A DNA stretch of 64,000 bases from Robbsia andropogonis (GTDB taxonomy: Bacteria; Pseudomonadota; Gammaproteobacteria; Burkholderiales; Burkholderiaceae). The notes beneath the pieces are model-generated. The model saw only the letters and a program-made list of their open reading frames with translations. It made no database searches and had not been told where the DNA came from. The translations under genes were made by a program, and so were the position numbers. The first letter of the stretch is position 1. Each line of letters opens with the position of its first letter. The stretch covers positions 1 through 64,000 of the forward strand of contig NZ_LAQU01000017.1 in the NCBI RefSeq assembly GCF_000970345.1. The letters are read 5' to 3'. Below are positions 11,645 through 20,736 of the stretch, one piece after another.

Positions 11645-11900
11645 GAGCAAGGAATGTAAGGGGCCAGCGCGACGGGCACGATCCCGACGTGCGGTTTGAT
11701 TGCCGTATTTTCGTGTTATAAAGCCGGGCGCACAATCGTTTCGCGCTCGGAATTGCTTACGGAACCGCCATCCGGCAGGGGGCCTACCATTCGGCTTACC
11801 GTATCGGGCCCGACCCGCGCGCCGTCGCAGCGGGTGCCCATGGATTTCAGTACGCGGCCCTACCCCTCCGCGAAGACATGACAGGACAGCAAGCTATCCG

Positions 11901-13223
11901 ATGAAAAAAGGGTTTTACACGATCATGGCGGCGCAGTTTTTCTCGTCGCTTGCGGACAGTGCGCTGTTGATTGCCGCCATTGCCGTATTGAATAGCGACC
12001 ATGCGCCCGCCTGGATGACGCCGCTACTGAAACTATTCTTTGTGCTGTCTTACGTGGTCCTGGCGGCCTTTGTTGGCGCATACGCCGACTCCCGGCCAAA
12101 AGGTCGCGTAATGTTCACCACCAACCTCATCAAGGTCTTCGGCTGCCTGATCATGCTGACTGGGGGCCACCCGCTCTTCGCCTACGGGGTTGTCGGCTTT
12201 GGCGCAGCCGCCTATTCGCCGGCAAAGTACGGCATTCTGACCGAATTGCTGCCGCCCGAAAAACTGGTGGCCGCCAATGGCTGGATAGAGGGAACGACCG
12301 TTTCATCGATCATCCTGGGTACTGTCCTCGGGGGCGCCCTAATCAGCCCGGCGTTGTCGCACCATATCACGCAGCTTGATATTCCCGGGATTCGCACACA
12401 CGCCGACGCGGCGATTCTGGTGATCACGTTCGTCTATGCGCTCGCGGCCGCGTTCAACCTCGGCATCCCGGATACCGGCGCGCGTTATCCGGAGCAGGCG
12501 CACGAACCGATCAAGCTCATCCGTGATTTTGCCGACTGCTTTGTCATGTTGTGGCGTGACAAACTGGGACAGATTTCACTGGCGGTGACCACGTTGTTCT
12601 GGGGCGCCGGCGCGACCCTGCAATTCATCGTATTGAAATGGGCCGAAGTCGCCCTGGGCATGACGCTCTCGCAAGGCGCGGTGCTACAGGCGATCTTTGC
12701 CGTGGGCGTGGCCGTCGGCGCAATGGCCGCGGCGGCCCGCATCCCCCTGCACCGCTCGCTCGCGGTGCTTCCGGTCGGCGTGGCGATGGGGTTAGGCGTC
12801 ACGCTGATGGCGTTCTTCACGCGGGATATTTTTCCACACCATTGGATCGTCCCCATCGGGCGTCATGGCGTGCAGGCTTATCTCTTCGCGGCCTACGTTT
12901 TCCTGTTGATCGTCGGTGCGATGGCGGGCTTTTTTGTCGTGCCCATGAACGCGCTGCTACAACACCGCGGCTATGTGCTGCTGTCTGCCGGCCACTCCAT
13001 TGCCGTGCAAAACTTCAACGAGAATCTGTCCGTTCTCGTCATGTTGTGTTTGTATGCGGTCTTGATCTGGTTGAATACCCCGGTGCGATTGGTCATCATC
13101 TTGTTTGGCTTGTTCGTTAGTATCGCCATGGCATTGGTCATGCTATTGCACCGCCGCAACCAGCGTCGACACGATCTCCAGTCCCTGATTGGCGAGGCAC
13201 GGCACGACGACCCCGCGCATTGA
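11901..13223 (+). CDS. lplT: Lysophospholipid transporter LplT (MFS)
   Basis: Inner-membrane major facilitator protein that flips lysophospholipids inward for re-acylation. The 440-residue protein starts MKKGFYTIMAAQFFSSLADSA, as LplT proteins do, and has about 12 hydrophobic segments with the signature YSPAKYGILTELLPPEKLVAANGW. In many bacteria it works with the acyltransferase Aas; no aas gene or fused acyltransferase domain is present here. The frame extends upstream to 11700, but that extension is polar and unlike the family. A possible promoter (TATAAA at 11717-11722) lies about 180 bp upstream. Confidence 0.9.
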   Translation: MKKGFYTIMAAQFFSSLADSALLIAAIAVLNSDHAPAWMTPLLKLFFVLSYVVLAAFVGAYADSRPKGRVMFTTNLIKVFGCLIMLTGGHPLFAYGVVGFGAAAYSPAKYGILTELLPPEKLVAANGWIEGTTVSSIILGTVLGGALISPALSHHITQLDIPGIRTHADAAILVITFVYALAAAFNLGIPDTGARYPEQAHEPIKLIRDFADCFVMLWRDKLGQISLAVTTLFWGAGATLQFIVLKWAEVALGMTLSQGAVLQAIFAVGVAVGAMAAAARIPLHRSLAVLPVGVAMGLGVTLMAFFTRDIFPHHWIVPIGRHGVQAYLFAAYVFLLIVGAMAGFFVVPMNALLQHRGYVLLSAGHSIAVQNFNENLSVLVMLCLYAVLIWLNTPVRLVIILFGLFVSIAMALVMLLHRRNQRRHDLQSLIGEARHDDPAH

Positions 13224-13257
13224 ATCCACGCGCCGGGTTACCCTACCGGAGCATACG

Positions 13258-14172
13258 ATGGCACATCGCATTGCGAACATCCTGACGATCGCCGGTTCCG
13301 ATTCGAGCGGCGGCGCCGGCATCCAGGCCGACTTGAAAACCTTCTCCGCGCTGGGTGCTTACGGTGCCAGCGTGATCACCGCTCTGACCGCGCAGAACAC
13401 GCGGGGTGTGCACGCGGTCTTCGTTCCCCCCGTCGACATCGTCGCGGCCCAGCTCGATGCCGTGTTCCGCGACCTGCGTCTGGATGCCGTCAAGATCGGC
13501 ATGCTGGCAAGCCGCGATAACGTCCTAGCTGTCGCGGAGGCATTGCAACGCTGGCGTCCCCGGTTCGTCGTGCTGGACCCGGTGATGGTGTCGTCCAGCG
13601 GGCGTCGCCTGCTCGCATCGGACGCCATCATCGCCTTGCGCGAGGTGCTGATTCCCCACGTGACGTTGTTGACGCCCAATCTGGCTGAAGCGGCAGTGCT
13701 TCTTGACCAGGGGCATGCCGTTGATGACGAGCAGATGGTTGCACAGGGCCAGGCGTTACGCGCGCTAGGCGTTCAGGCGGTGCTGATGAAGGGGGGGCAT
13801 CTGGCAGGGGAACAAAGCCCGGACTGGCTCGTCGAAGCGGGTGGTAAAGCGAAATTCGGCGCCGCGCGCGTGCCAACTCGCTCGACGCATGGAACGGGTT
13901 GCACACTATCAGCGGCGATTGCCGTGCTTCGACCACAACGACTGGACCTGCCCACGGCGGTCAGTGACGCGAAGTCCTATCTTACCAACGCGCTCATCCA
14001 CGCCGATCGTCTCTCGGTTGGTGGCATGGCCTTGCGCGATACCGGAGAATCCGCCGCGGCCGCGCCAGCAAGGCCCGCACCGGAACCGCTACGACCCGAT
14101 GCACCGGATAGCCACGCCGAGGCGATTGCGTTCGGACACGGTCCGGTGCATCACTTCCACCCTTTCTGGTAA
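13258..14172 (+). CDS. thiD: Hydroxymethylpyrimidine/phosphomethylpyrimidine kinase
   Basis: Ribokinase-fold kinase that phosphorylates HMP and HMP-P in thiamine synthesis. Motifs: ILTIAGSDSSGGAGIQADLKTF at the N-terminus, DPVMVSSSGRRLL, TLLTPNLAEA, and the anion hole/catalytic THGTGCTLSAAIA. At 304 residues it is longer than E. coli ThiD (266); the extra C-terminal tail is Ala/Pro-rich and ends in HHFHPFW. The frame is open upstream into lplT, but ATG 13258 aligns with the family start. No other thiamine genes are adjacent. Confidence 0.94.
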   Translation: MAHRIANILTIAGSDSSGGAGIQADLKTFSALGAYGASVITALTAQNTRGVHAVFVPPVDIVAAQLDAVFRDLRLDAVKIGMLASRDNVLAVAEALQRWRPRFVVLDPVMVSSSGRRLLASDAIIALREVLIPHVTLLTPNLAEAAVLLDQGHAVDDEQMVAQGQALRALGVQAVLMKGGHLAGEQSPDWLVEAGGKAKFGAARVPTRSTHGTGCTLSAAIAVLRPQRLDLPTAVSDAKSYLTNALIHADRLSVGGMALRDTGESAAAAPARPAPEPLRPDAPDSHAEAIAFGHGPVHHFHPFW

Positions 14173-14253
14173 CGTCGCACCGACCGACCGCGGCACTGTC
14201 CCATCGGGTCGACGCGTACAGACCGCGTTGGTGTTGGCTACCCGATTGCCCCC

Positions 14254-15609
14254 TCAGCCCGGTGTGGGCAAACGGCTGAATACGCGCGCACGCGCCGGCC
14301 AACTGTCTGGCACGATGAAGCCCCGCGACATCTCGCGAGCGGGTTGACCGGGTATGGGCGGCGTCAACGCGGCCACCTGACGCGGCATTGACGCGGAAAG
14401 CAGGCCGCTATCGAAATGCGCGTGCAGCATTCGGGCAAAGGCGATTGCATCGTAGATTCGTCCTGGTGACGCCTCGACATCACCATGGTCCGCGCCATCG
14501 GCCGACGGGTTTCCGGAAGCAGCCTTGGCGCGCATGCCGACGCGCGGGTCGGTGCCGTGCCCTACTTCGGGATCGTCGAGTCGCAACGGTGCCAGCCAAT
14601 CCATTCGCTCAAGACTGGTCCAGCGGCAATCGGCCTGGCAGCTCCAGGTCAACCACTCGCTGAGCGTCGCCCACCAGCCACGCGGATGATCGGTTGCCAG
14701 TGCCGGCACATCCGCGCCGCAATCAACGCGCTGCCACCGCGTCAATGGATAGAACAATCGCCCCTTGACGAACATTCGCGGCGCCCACGGCCCTGGCGCC
14801 AACGCCTGCAATGCGGGATGCGCGCTCAGTGGCAATTGATGGTTCAACAGGCGCTGCAGCTTCCAATCGAAACGATCCGCCAATCCGGCGCCGACGTAAC
14901 GATCGCACCCCCGCAAATCCGGCTGTCCGCTGACCGGGGCGCCAACCACGTGTTGTCCATCGATTTCAAGATAGAACTTGACGGCGAGTTCCCAGTGTTC
15001 GAAGGCACCGGTGGGCGTCTCGAACAACGCATCACATTCGCCCAGGGTTCTCCCCCCTGGCTGCGGCTCCCTCACGGCCAGGCCTATCGCTTTGCGCTTC
15101 AGGGCAGGCACCTCGGCCAACCATGCGGCAAAGAGACGTTCGGCGTAACGGCCGAGCCGCCGCTCGCGACCGCTCGCCTGCGTTGCCGCAAGCGGCGCCG
15201 GAGCCTGTTCAAGGCGTTGCAATAGCCGAACCATCGCCATCGCCGGATCCGGACCGAACAAGCGCGGCGACATCGGATCGGCCAACAAATCCCCGAAGGC
15301 GCTTCGCGCGAGCAGCGTGGGCGAGCGCAACAGCCAGGACAGGTCCCGCACGGCCTGTTCGGTGAAATCGGTGGTCCGCGGCAAGGCACCTTGCGCGGCG
15401 TCACGCCGCGCACTTCGGTGCGAGGGTCCTTCACGCCACTGCCGCGCCCGACGGGACAAGGGCGGCGCTTGGCTGGCGGCCGCCCATCGACGCGCCCGGC
15501 GTACCGCTTCATAGGCTTCGAAGATGCCGAGATCCATCGCCCCGGTGTCGGGCGATCCGGCTACTGAATCGCCAATGCCGGCATCCGGCCTAGCGCGGGA
15601 AGACATCAC
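14254..15609 (-). CDS. DUF1853 family protein, PD-(D/E)XK-like
   Basis: A 451-residue protein whose central and C-terminal parts match the DUF1853 family by pattern. The block GECDALFETPTGAFEHWELAVKFYL has the Glu/Asp...Glu-x-Lys arrangement of PD-(D/E)XK nuclease folds, so a nuclease or nuclease-derived role is plausible but not shown. The N-terminal roughly 90 residues are Arg/Ala-rich and look weakly conserved, so the true start may lie further in. Its first codons overlap the 3' end of the uracil-DNA glycosylase gene by 20 bp, indicating cotranscription. Confidence 0.75.
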   Translation of the reverse strand: MMSSRARPDAGIGDSVAGSPDTGAMDLGIFEAYEAVRRARRWAAASQAPPLSRRARQWREGPSHRSARRDAAQGALPRTTDFTEQAVRDLSWLLRSPTLLARSAFGDLLADPMSPRLFGPDPAMAMVRLLQRLEQAPAPLAATQASGRERRLGRYAERLFAAWLAEVPALKRKAIGLAVREPQPGGRTLGECDALFETPTGAFEHWELAVKFYLEIDGQHVVGAPVSGQPDLRGCDRYVGAGLADRFDWKLQRLLNHQLPLSAHPALQALAPGPWAPRMFVKGRLFYPLTRWQRVDCGADVPALATDHPRGWWATLSEWLTWSCQADCRWTSLERMDWLAPLRLDDPEVGHGTDPRVGMRAKAASGNPSADGADHGDVEASPGRIYDAIAFARMLHAHFDSGLLSASMPRQVAALTPPIPGQPAREMSRGFIVPDSWPARARVFSRLPTPG

Positions 15610-16570
15610 GTGCCCGGCACAGGTCTTCCCATACCTTGGCCTTGTCCGATGGCGTACGTAGCAGATAGGCCGGGTGGTAGGTCACGACAACCGGAACACC
15701 TTCGTAGTGGTGAACGCGTTGCGGGGCGATGGCATTACCGCTTTCCGCTGGTCCACCCCGATGTTCCGCGGCATTGATCCGGCGCAACGCGCCAATCGTC
15801 GCGTCACTGCGCAGCAGCGCCTGTGCCGCGAAACGTCCGAGCGCCACGATCACCTTCGGCTGGATGAGGGCGATCTGGCGCTGCAGGTAGCCTTCACAGG
15901 CGGCAATCTCATCTGGCAGCGGGTCACGGTTGCCGGGCGGGCGACACTTGACGACATTTGCAATGAAGACGTTGTTGTCACGCTGCAGTCCCAGCGCGCG
16001 CAGCATGTTGTCGAGCAACTTGCCCGCTTGCCCGACGAACGGTTCACCTTGCTCATCCTCATTGGCCCCCGGCCCCTCGCCTACGAACAGCCAGTCGGCC
16101 CGTGGATCGCCAACACCGAAGACCACTTTTTTTCGCGTCTCGCAAAGGCGACAGGCCTGGCAAACCTGCGCGCGCGCGCGCAAGTCCTCGAAACCCAGCG
16201 TCGCGAGAGTCGATCCGTCCGAAGCCATCGGATGCGACACGGCGTCAATGACATCCGGCACGCGAACGTGATCCGCAAGCACTTCGTCACGACCCGGCAC
16301 CGGCAAGGCAACCACGTCCCCGGCGGCATGGTCATCCACGGCAATCCCGGCATCCGGTGCGTCGGTAGCGGCATGATTCGCAAGACCCACCGGCGCGTCC
16401 GGTACGGACGCCGTCGTCTCCCTGGCCGTGCGCAAACGCCAGGTTACGGACAGGCCGAACACTTCCAGGACCGGATCGAGCATATCCGAGCCGCCGGCAT
16501 GCGACGCATGACCACGCGCCCTCGCCACGATCGATGGATCCGGCCGATCCCGGTCAGACGGCGGCGTCAT
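15590..16570 (-). CDS. Family 4 uracil-DNA glycosylase (Fe-S type)
   Basis: Base-excision repair enzyme that removes uracil from DNA. The catalytic domain begins around [17 protein letters not shown], with CxxC [4Fe-4S] ligands; it continues with the uracil-pocket motif [29 protein letters not shown] carrying another ligand Cys, CEGYLQRQI with the fourth, and the C-terminal YHPAYLLR motif, where family 4 enzymes read HPS/HPA. About 130 N-terminal residues are low-complexity linker, as in other Burkholderiales members. ATG 16570 has GGGAG seven bases upstream; GTG 16597 is an alternative. It overlaps rimI by 17 bp. Confidence 0.93.
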   Translation of the reverse strand: MTPPSDRDRPDPSIVARARGHASHAGGSDMLDPVLEVFGLSVTWRLRTARETTASVPDAPVGLANHAATDAPDAGIAVDDHAAGDVVALPVPGRDEVLADHVRVPDVIDAVSHPMASDGSTLATLGFEDLRARAQVCQACRLCETRKKVVFGVGDPRADWLFVGEGPGANEDEQGEPFVGQAGKLLDNMLRALGLQRDNNVFIANVVKCRPPGNRDPLPDEIAACEGYLQRQIALIQPKVIVALGRFAAQALLRSDATIGALRRINAAEHRGGPAESGNAIAPQRVHHYEGVPVVVTYHPAYLLRTPSDKAKVWEDLCRARDVFPR

Positions 16571-17066
16571 GGCCTGGCTCCCGTTTGACTTTGACACGCA
16601 TCACGATTGCGTCCTCGCGTGTATTGTTGCGCGCTGGATAGTAGTTGCGTCGCCGCCCGATTTCATGAAAACCAAACCGTTCATACAGACGGATCGCATG
16701 GGTATTCGACGGACGGACCTCAAGCAGTACCGCATGAATATCGCGCGATAGCGCCACCCGGCGCGCATCGGCCAGCAACTGCTGGCCGATGCCCCGCCCC
16801 TGGTGCATCGGCGCGACACACAGGTTCAACACATGCAGATCGTCGACCGCCGGCATCAGCACCGCGTAACCGGCCAGTTCGCCACCGGCACGTTCAGCAA
16901 TACGACCGACATAACCGGACTTCAACGAATCCAGAAAATTGACATCGGTCCACGGAAATTCATAAGCCCGATGCTCGATCGCCATGATTGCAGGGATATC
17001 TCCCGACATCATGTCCCGGATAAGGATTGGCATGCCGGCTGGAGCCGGTGCCGGTTGCGCGCTCAT
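16554..17066 (-). CDS. rimI: Ribosomal protein S18-alanine N-acetyltransferase
   Basis: GNAT acetyltransferase that modifies the N-terminal alanine of ribosomal protein S18. The 170-residue protein shows IMAIEHRAYEFPWT near the start, the acetyl-CoA pyrophosphate loop VAPMHQGRGIGQQLL, and the C-terminal SNTHAIRLYERFGFHEIGRRRNYYP. The ATG overlaps the tsaB stop in an ATGA arrangement, so translation is probably coupled. The frame stays open upstream inside tsaB, but that sequence is a shadow. The tsaB-rimI pairing is common in proteobacteria. Confidence 0.94.
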   Translation of the reverse strand: MSAQPAPAPAGMPILIRDMMSGDIPAIMAIEHRAYEFPWTDVNFLDSLKSGYVGRIAERAGGELAGYAVLMPAVDDLHVLNLCVAPMHQGRGIGQQLLADARRVALSRDIHAVLLEVRPSNTHAIRLYERFGFHEIGRRRNYYPARNNTREDAIVMRVKVKREPGHDAAV

Positions 17067-18058
17067 GCCCCTGCCTCCTTCGATGCGAGCCTGGCCTCCT
17101 TGACGGCCAGCCGCTCCTGCGTGGTCAAGGCGACCTTGTCCCGCACATAGCGTGGCTGCGCCATCGCGGCCGCCACGGCCCCTCCCGCATGCCAGCGGCG
17201 CCACCCCAACGCCGCCAGCGCCATCGGTTCCGGCCAGGCTCCCTCGTCGCACCATGCAGCTGATCCACGCAATCGCAACCCCTCGCCGAAAATCGCCGCG
17301 GCATTGCCCGCCAGCAGGAAACCGGGCGGATGCGCTTGCAGTGCCTCCGGCGCCGCGACGTGTGCCGGCACCTCGACCCGCCATTCGCCGTCATCGTGAC
17401 CACCGCCATCAATCGGCTGCCATGAAAACGCAGCAGCGTAACACTCCCCCATCCTTGCATCGACAGCCGTATAAACGTGCGTTCCATGCCGCACGGGTGA
17501 TGGATGGGCATCCGCGGCCGACCGCAGGCGCGCCGATTCCGCACAGACCATCAGCGTGTCCAGCGGGACGACGGGCATGTCGTTCGCAAATGCGAGGCCT
17601 TGCGCCACGCCGGTTGCGGTACGAACACCGGTGAAGGAGCCGGGGCCTTCGCCCACCGCGATGGCGCCAACCGATTGAAGCGTGATGCCCGCAGTGTCGA
17701 GTATGGCTTGCACCATTGGCAGCAAAGCCTCGCTCGACACCGCGCCGGTGCGCCGCCAGCAGGCGGCGATCCGCGCCCCGGGGACGATATCGTCCCGTAT
17801 CGCAAGGTTCGGCACATCCGTGTTGTCATTCGCCGGCCGGGCGACGGATACCGGTGCCACTGGCTCGGACAGGTCTGTCGATGGCAACGGCAGGCATACC
17901 GCGACGGCGCAGGCGTCGGTCGACGTATCGATGGCGAGCAATGCCGCGCGCGTGGATGCGCGAACGACAACCGGAAAGGCTGGACGAAGCGCCATGGCAT
18001 CGACTGGAACGTCGGTCGATCCCATGACAGCGGGGCGATGTGAAGCGGTACGATTCAT
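17063..18058 (-). CDS. tsaB: tRNA N6-adenosine threonylcarbamoyltransferase component TsaB
   Basis: Kae1/TsaD-like scaffold protein needed for t6A37 modification of ANN-decoding tRNAs, acting with TsaD and TsaE. Motifs: LLAIDTSTDACAVAV (ASKHA phosphate-1 region) and AIAVGEGPGSFTGVRTATGVAQGLA, a TsaB hallmark. The start is uncertain. ATG 18058 gives 331 residues with about 36 before the conserved core; ATG 17995 gives 310. A weak AAGG lies upstream of 18058. Compared with E. coli TsaB (231) the protein has several inserted linkers, including one around RPANDNTDVPNL. It heads the leftward chain tsaB-rimI-UDG-DUF1853. Confidence 0.92.
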   Translation of the reverse strand: MNRTASHRPAVMGSTDVPVDAMALRPAFPVVVRASTRAALLAIDTSTDACAVAVCLPLPSTDLSEPVAPVSVARPANDNTDVPNLAIRDDIVPGARIAACWRRTGAVSSEALLPMVQAILDTAGITLQSVGAIAVGEGPGSFTGVRTATGVAQGLAFANDMPVVPLDTLMVCAESARLRSAADAHPSPVRHGTHVYTAVDARMGECYAAAFSWQPIDGGGHDDGEWRVEVPAHVAAPEALQAHPPGFLLAGNAAAIFGEGLRLRGSAAWCDEGAWPEPMALAALGWRRWHAGGAVAAAMAQPRYVRDKVALTTQERLAVKEARLASKEAGA

Positions 18059-18202
18059 TCGCGCATTGTACCTTCCCGGTCGCTGGCGTAGGAGCAGAGG
18101 TACTACTCGGGGCGATTCGGACCCGGGCCATCGCCGGCACGCGTAGGATAGGTCCGGTACGTCGCTCTCTTTCCTCGCAGCCTTCTTCCGGATGCCAAAA
18201 AA

Positions 18203-18499
18203 ATGGAACAACCGCCGCCGCCCGCCACGCCCGATGCCGACATCGCAGCCGAGTTCGCCCTTTCGCAGCAACGCGTGCATACGCTGTCGTCGAAGCCAGG
18301 GCCGGTGCATCTGCTTCGTCTGTATGCCCTGTACAAGCAGGCGAGCGTCGGTGATGCCCAAGGAGAAAAGCCGGGGATGACCGATTTTGCCGCGCGGGCG
18401 AAATTCGACGCCTGGACTGCGCTGCGCGGCACGCCCGCGGCCACCGCGATGCGGGCCTACATCACGCTGGTGGACGAATTACTGGCCGCCGATGCGTGA
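18203..18499 (+). CDS. Acyl-CoA-binding protein
   Basis: A 98-residue four-helix acyl-CoA-binding domain protein that would buffer long-chain acyl-CoA esters in the cytoplasm. The diagnostic block LRLYALYKQASVGD, then KPGMTDFAARAKFDAWTALRG, contains the conserved Tyr, Lys and Trp residues that contact the CoA adenine and phosphate. It stands alone, divergent from tsaB, with the long rhlE leader after it. Confidence 0.9.
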   Translation: MEQPPPPATPDADIAAEFALSQQRVHTLSSKPGPVHLLRLYALYKQASVGDAQGEKPGMTDFAARAKFDAWTALRGTPAATAMRAYITLVDELLAADA

Positions 18500-19006
18500 G
18501 GGCGGGCGACGAAGCATCACCGCCAATCCTGTCGAAAATGCTGATGGCACACGCTGCAAAAAACCGTTATACTCCACTATCGCTGGCAGTATTGCTTTCG
18601 TGCTTCGTAGTTAACCCGTCGGTTAGCGAGTCGTAAGACCGACCTTTTTCCGGACCGTCACATTGCACGGCACCGGACACGAAGTGAAGCACGCCGCCAG
18701 CGGCAAGCGTTTTGCCCCAATCCAGTTTAGAAACTGTCCCCCTGCTCCCTGCCGCCGGCACGCAACGTAAAGCGCGCCGGGACACGGTTCACGATGAAGC
18801 AGGCGGCGCACGGCCGAGCCCGAAAGGGTGCGGTGGCTGTGCCAGCCCTGTTTGCTGTCCGATAGGTTCTAACGACGGTGGGCGCTCCCGGTCTCCGGAG
18901 GCGTCCCACTGGCCACGTCCCGTTTCTCGTATTGCTTCGTGCATTCGATGACTTGGCGACGCCGATTGGCGCCGACGCCTCATTCACACTCGAGGACTTC
19001 GAATAC
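18500..19006 (+). promoter_or_regulatory. Long non-coding stretch upstream of rhlE
   Basis: About 500 bp without a convincing gene. It holds a -10-like TATACT near 18569 and, at 18618-18643, a 6-bp stem (GTCGGT/ACCGAC) with a 14-nt loop directly followed by CTTTTTC, which resembles a weak intrinsic terminator. It may end the acyl-CoA-binding protein transcript, or act as an attenuator in a long rhlE leader; DEAD-box helicase genes often have long regulated leaders. Nothing else is clear in the rest. Confidence 0.35.
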
Positions 19007-20590
19007 ATGACTTTTAGCTCAACGACCCAGAACGGCGACGCATCGATCGCTCCCCAGGCTGCCATGCTGTCGGCGACCGACTTGCCCGAAATGGCGGTCG
19101 CACCTGACACCGCGCCGAGCGGCGAAGCGTTTGCCGCGCTCGGTCTCGCACCGGAGATCGTCTCGGCATTGGTAGCGGCCGGCTTCACGAAGCCGACGCC
19201 CGTGCAGGAACAAGCGGTTCCCGCTGCCATCTCCGGCCGCGATCTGCTGGTCTCCAGCCCGACCGGCTCGGGCAAGACCGCAGCGTTCATGCTGCCCGCC
19301 ATTCAACGTTTCTCTGTGGCCCGCGCGGCGCAGGCCGCCGCTGCCCGTCCGGCAGCCGGTACCGCACGTCCGGAAGCGGAGCGTCGTCGCCCGCAATACC
19401 AACCGGCACGCCCCGGCCTGCTGGTGCTGACGCCTACCCGGGAACTGGCCATGCAGGTGTCCACGGCCGCCGAGCAATTCGGCAAGGGTCTGCGCAAGCT
19501 GCGTTGCGTCAGCGTCCTGGGCGGCGTGCCGTATCGCCAACAGCTCGCGCTGCTGGCCAAGCAACCGGAAATCCTGGTGGCCACGCCGGGCCGTCTGCTC
19601 GACCATATCGAACGCGGCCGCATCGACCTGTCGCAATTGCAAATGCTGGTGCTGGACGAAGCGGACCGCATGCTGGACATGGGCTTCATCGACGACATCG
19701 AAACCATCGTCGCCGCCACGCCGCCGACGCGTCAAACGCTGCTGTTCTCGGCAACGATCGATGCCAAGATCAGCTCGCTGACCAAGCGTCTGCTGAATGA
19801 CCCGGTGGCGATCCAGATCGCGCAGGGTGCACAGCAAAAGGCGAACATCGCACAATCGATCCTGTGGGTCGATGACCGTGCGCATAAGGATCGCCTGCTG
19901 TCGCATCTGCTGAACGATGAATCGCTCGACCAGGCAATCATCTTCACGGCGACGAAGAGCGATGCGGACATGCTGGCGGGTCGCCTGTCCGACGAGGGTT
20001 TCTCGTCGGCGGCATTGCATGGCGACCTGCCGCAAGGCGCGCGTAACCGCACGCTGAACGCCCTGCGCGAGCGGCGCGTGCGCGTGCTGGTAGCCACCGA
20101 TGTGGCGGCACGCGGTATCGACGTCCCCGGCATCACCCACGTATTCAACTACGACCTGCCGAAGTTCGCGGAAGACTACGTGCACCGTATCGGCCGTACG
20201 GGCCGCGCCGGCCGCACCGGCACCGCGATCAGCCTCGCGCATCATGCCGAAGCCCAGGCAGTGAAGCGCATCGAACGCTTCACGCACCAGCCGCTGCCGG
20301 TTTCGGTGATCGTCGGCTTTGAGCCGCGCCGTACACCGTCGACATCGGGCGCGCCACGTGGCGGTGCGCGTGGTCGCTCGTTCGGTAGTGGTGGCGGCGC
20401 CGGACGTGGTGGCTATGCCGGCAATCGCGGCACGGGCACCGGCGGCGGTGGCGGCTACGCCGGCCGTAGCAGCGGTAATGGCGGCGGCGGTGGCTATGCA
20501 GGCCGTAGCAGCAACGGCGGTGGTTACGCAGGCCGCAGCGCGAGTGAGGGCTATGCCCGTCGCCGTGACGGTGGGTCGGACCGCGGTTAA
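19007..20590 (+). CDS. rhlE: ATP-dependent RNA helicase, RhlE-like DEAD box
   Basis: DEAD-box RNA helicase with roles in ribosome assembly and mRNA turnover. Motifs in order: Q motif (GFTKPTPVQEQAVPA), Walker A SPTGSGKTAA, PTRELAMQV (Ia), TPGRLLDH (Ib), VLDEADRMLDMGF (II), FSATI (III), and HRIGRTGRAGRTG (VI). The last 85 residues are a disordered Gly/Arg-rich tail with several YAGRSS repeats, which usually bind RNA. A Pro/Ala/Arg insert separates motifs I and Ia. ATG 19007 follows CGAGGACTTCGAATAC; the longer frame upstream to 18878 is unlikely to be coding. Confidence 0.93.
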   Translation: MTFSSTTQNGDASIAPQAAMLSATDLPEMAVAPDTAPSGEAFAALGLAPEIVSALVAAGFTKPTPVQEQAVPAAISGRDLLVSSPTGSGKTAAFMLPAIQRFSVARAAQAAAARPAAGTARPEAERRRPQYQPARPGLLVLTPTRELAMQVSTAAEQFGKGLRKLRCVSVLGGVPYRQQLALLAKQPEILVATPGRLLDHIERGRIDLSQLQMLVLDEADRMLDMGFIDDIETIVAATPPTRQTLLFSATIDAKISSLTKRLLNDPVAIQIAQGAQQKANIAQSILWVDDRAHKDRLLSHLLNDESLDQAIIFTATKSDADMLAGRLSDEGFSSAALHGDLPQGARNRTLNALRERRVRVLVATDVAARGIDVPGITHVFNYDLPKFAEDYVHRIGRTGRAGRTGTAISLAHHAEAQAVKRIERFTHQPLPVSVIVGFEPRRTPSTSGAPRGGARGRSFGSGGGAGRGGYAGNRGTGTGGGGGYAGRSSGNGGGGGYAGRSSNGGGYAGRSASEGYARRRDGGSDRG

Positions 20591-20736
20591 TTCCGATCAC
20601 CCCTCCTATCGGGCGCAGGCCGATTACCAGACGTTTGGCCAACGCGCCTCGATGGGTGAAAAAAAAGCTTCCAGGCTATTATCGCTACAGCGAACATGAC
20701 GGTCTTCTCTTGATAAGGAGATCGTGCCGTTCCTCG

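Noticed and set aside
17067-17384. Upstream extension of rimI
   Set aside because: The added residues are Gly/Arg-rich, overlap tsaB and do not resemble RimI; the ATGA overlap marks the real start.
19019-20287. 422-codon open frame antisense to rhlE
   Set aside because: Shadow of a GC-rich real gene; low-complexity composition, no recognised domain, and the sense strand encodes all helicase motifs.
20380-20580. Repeats in rhlE as a CRISPR-like array
   Set aside because: The repeats are in frame, short and encode a Gly/Arg tail; no unique spacers or cas genes.
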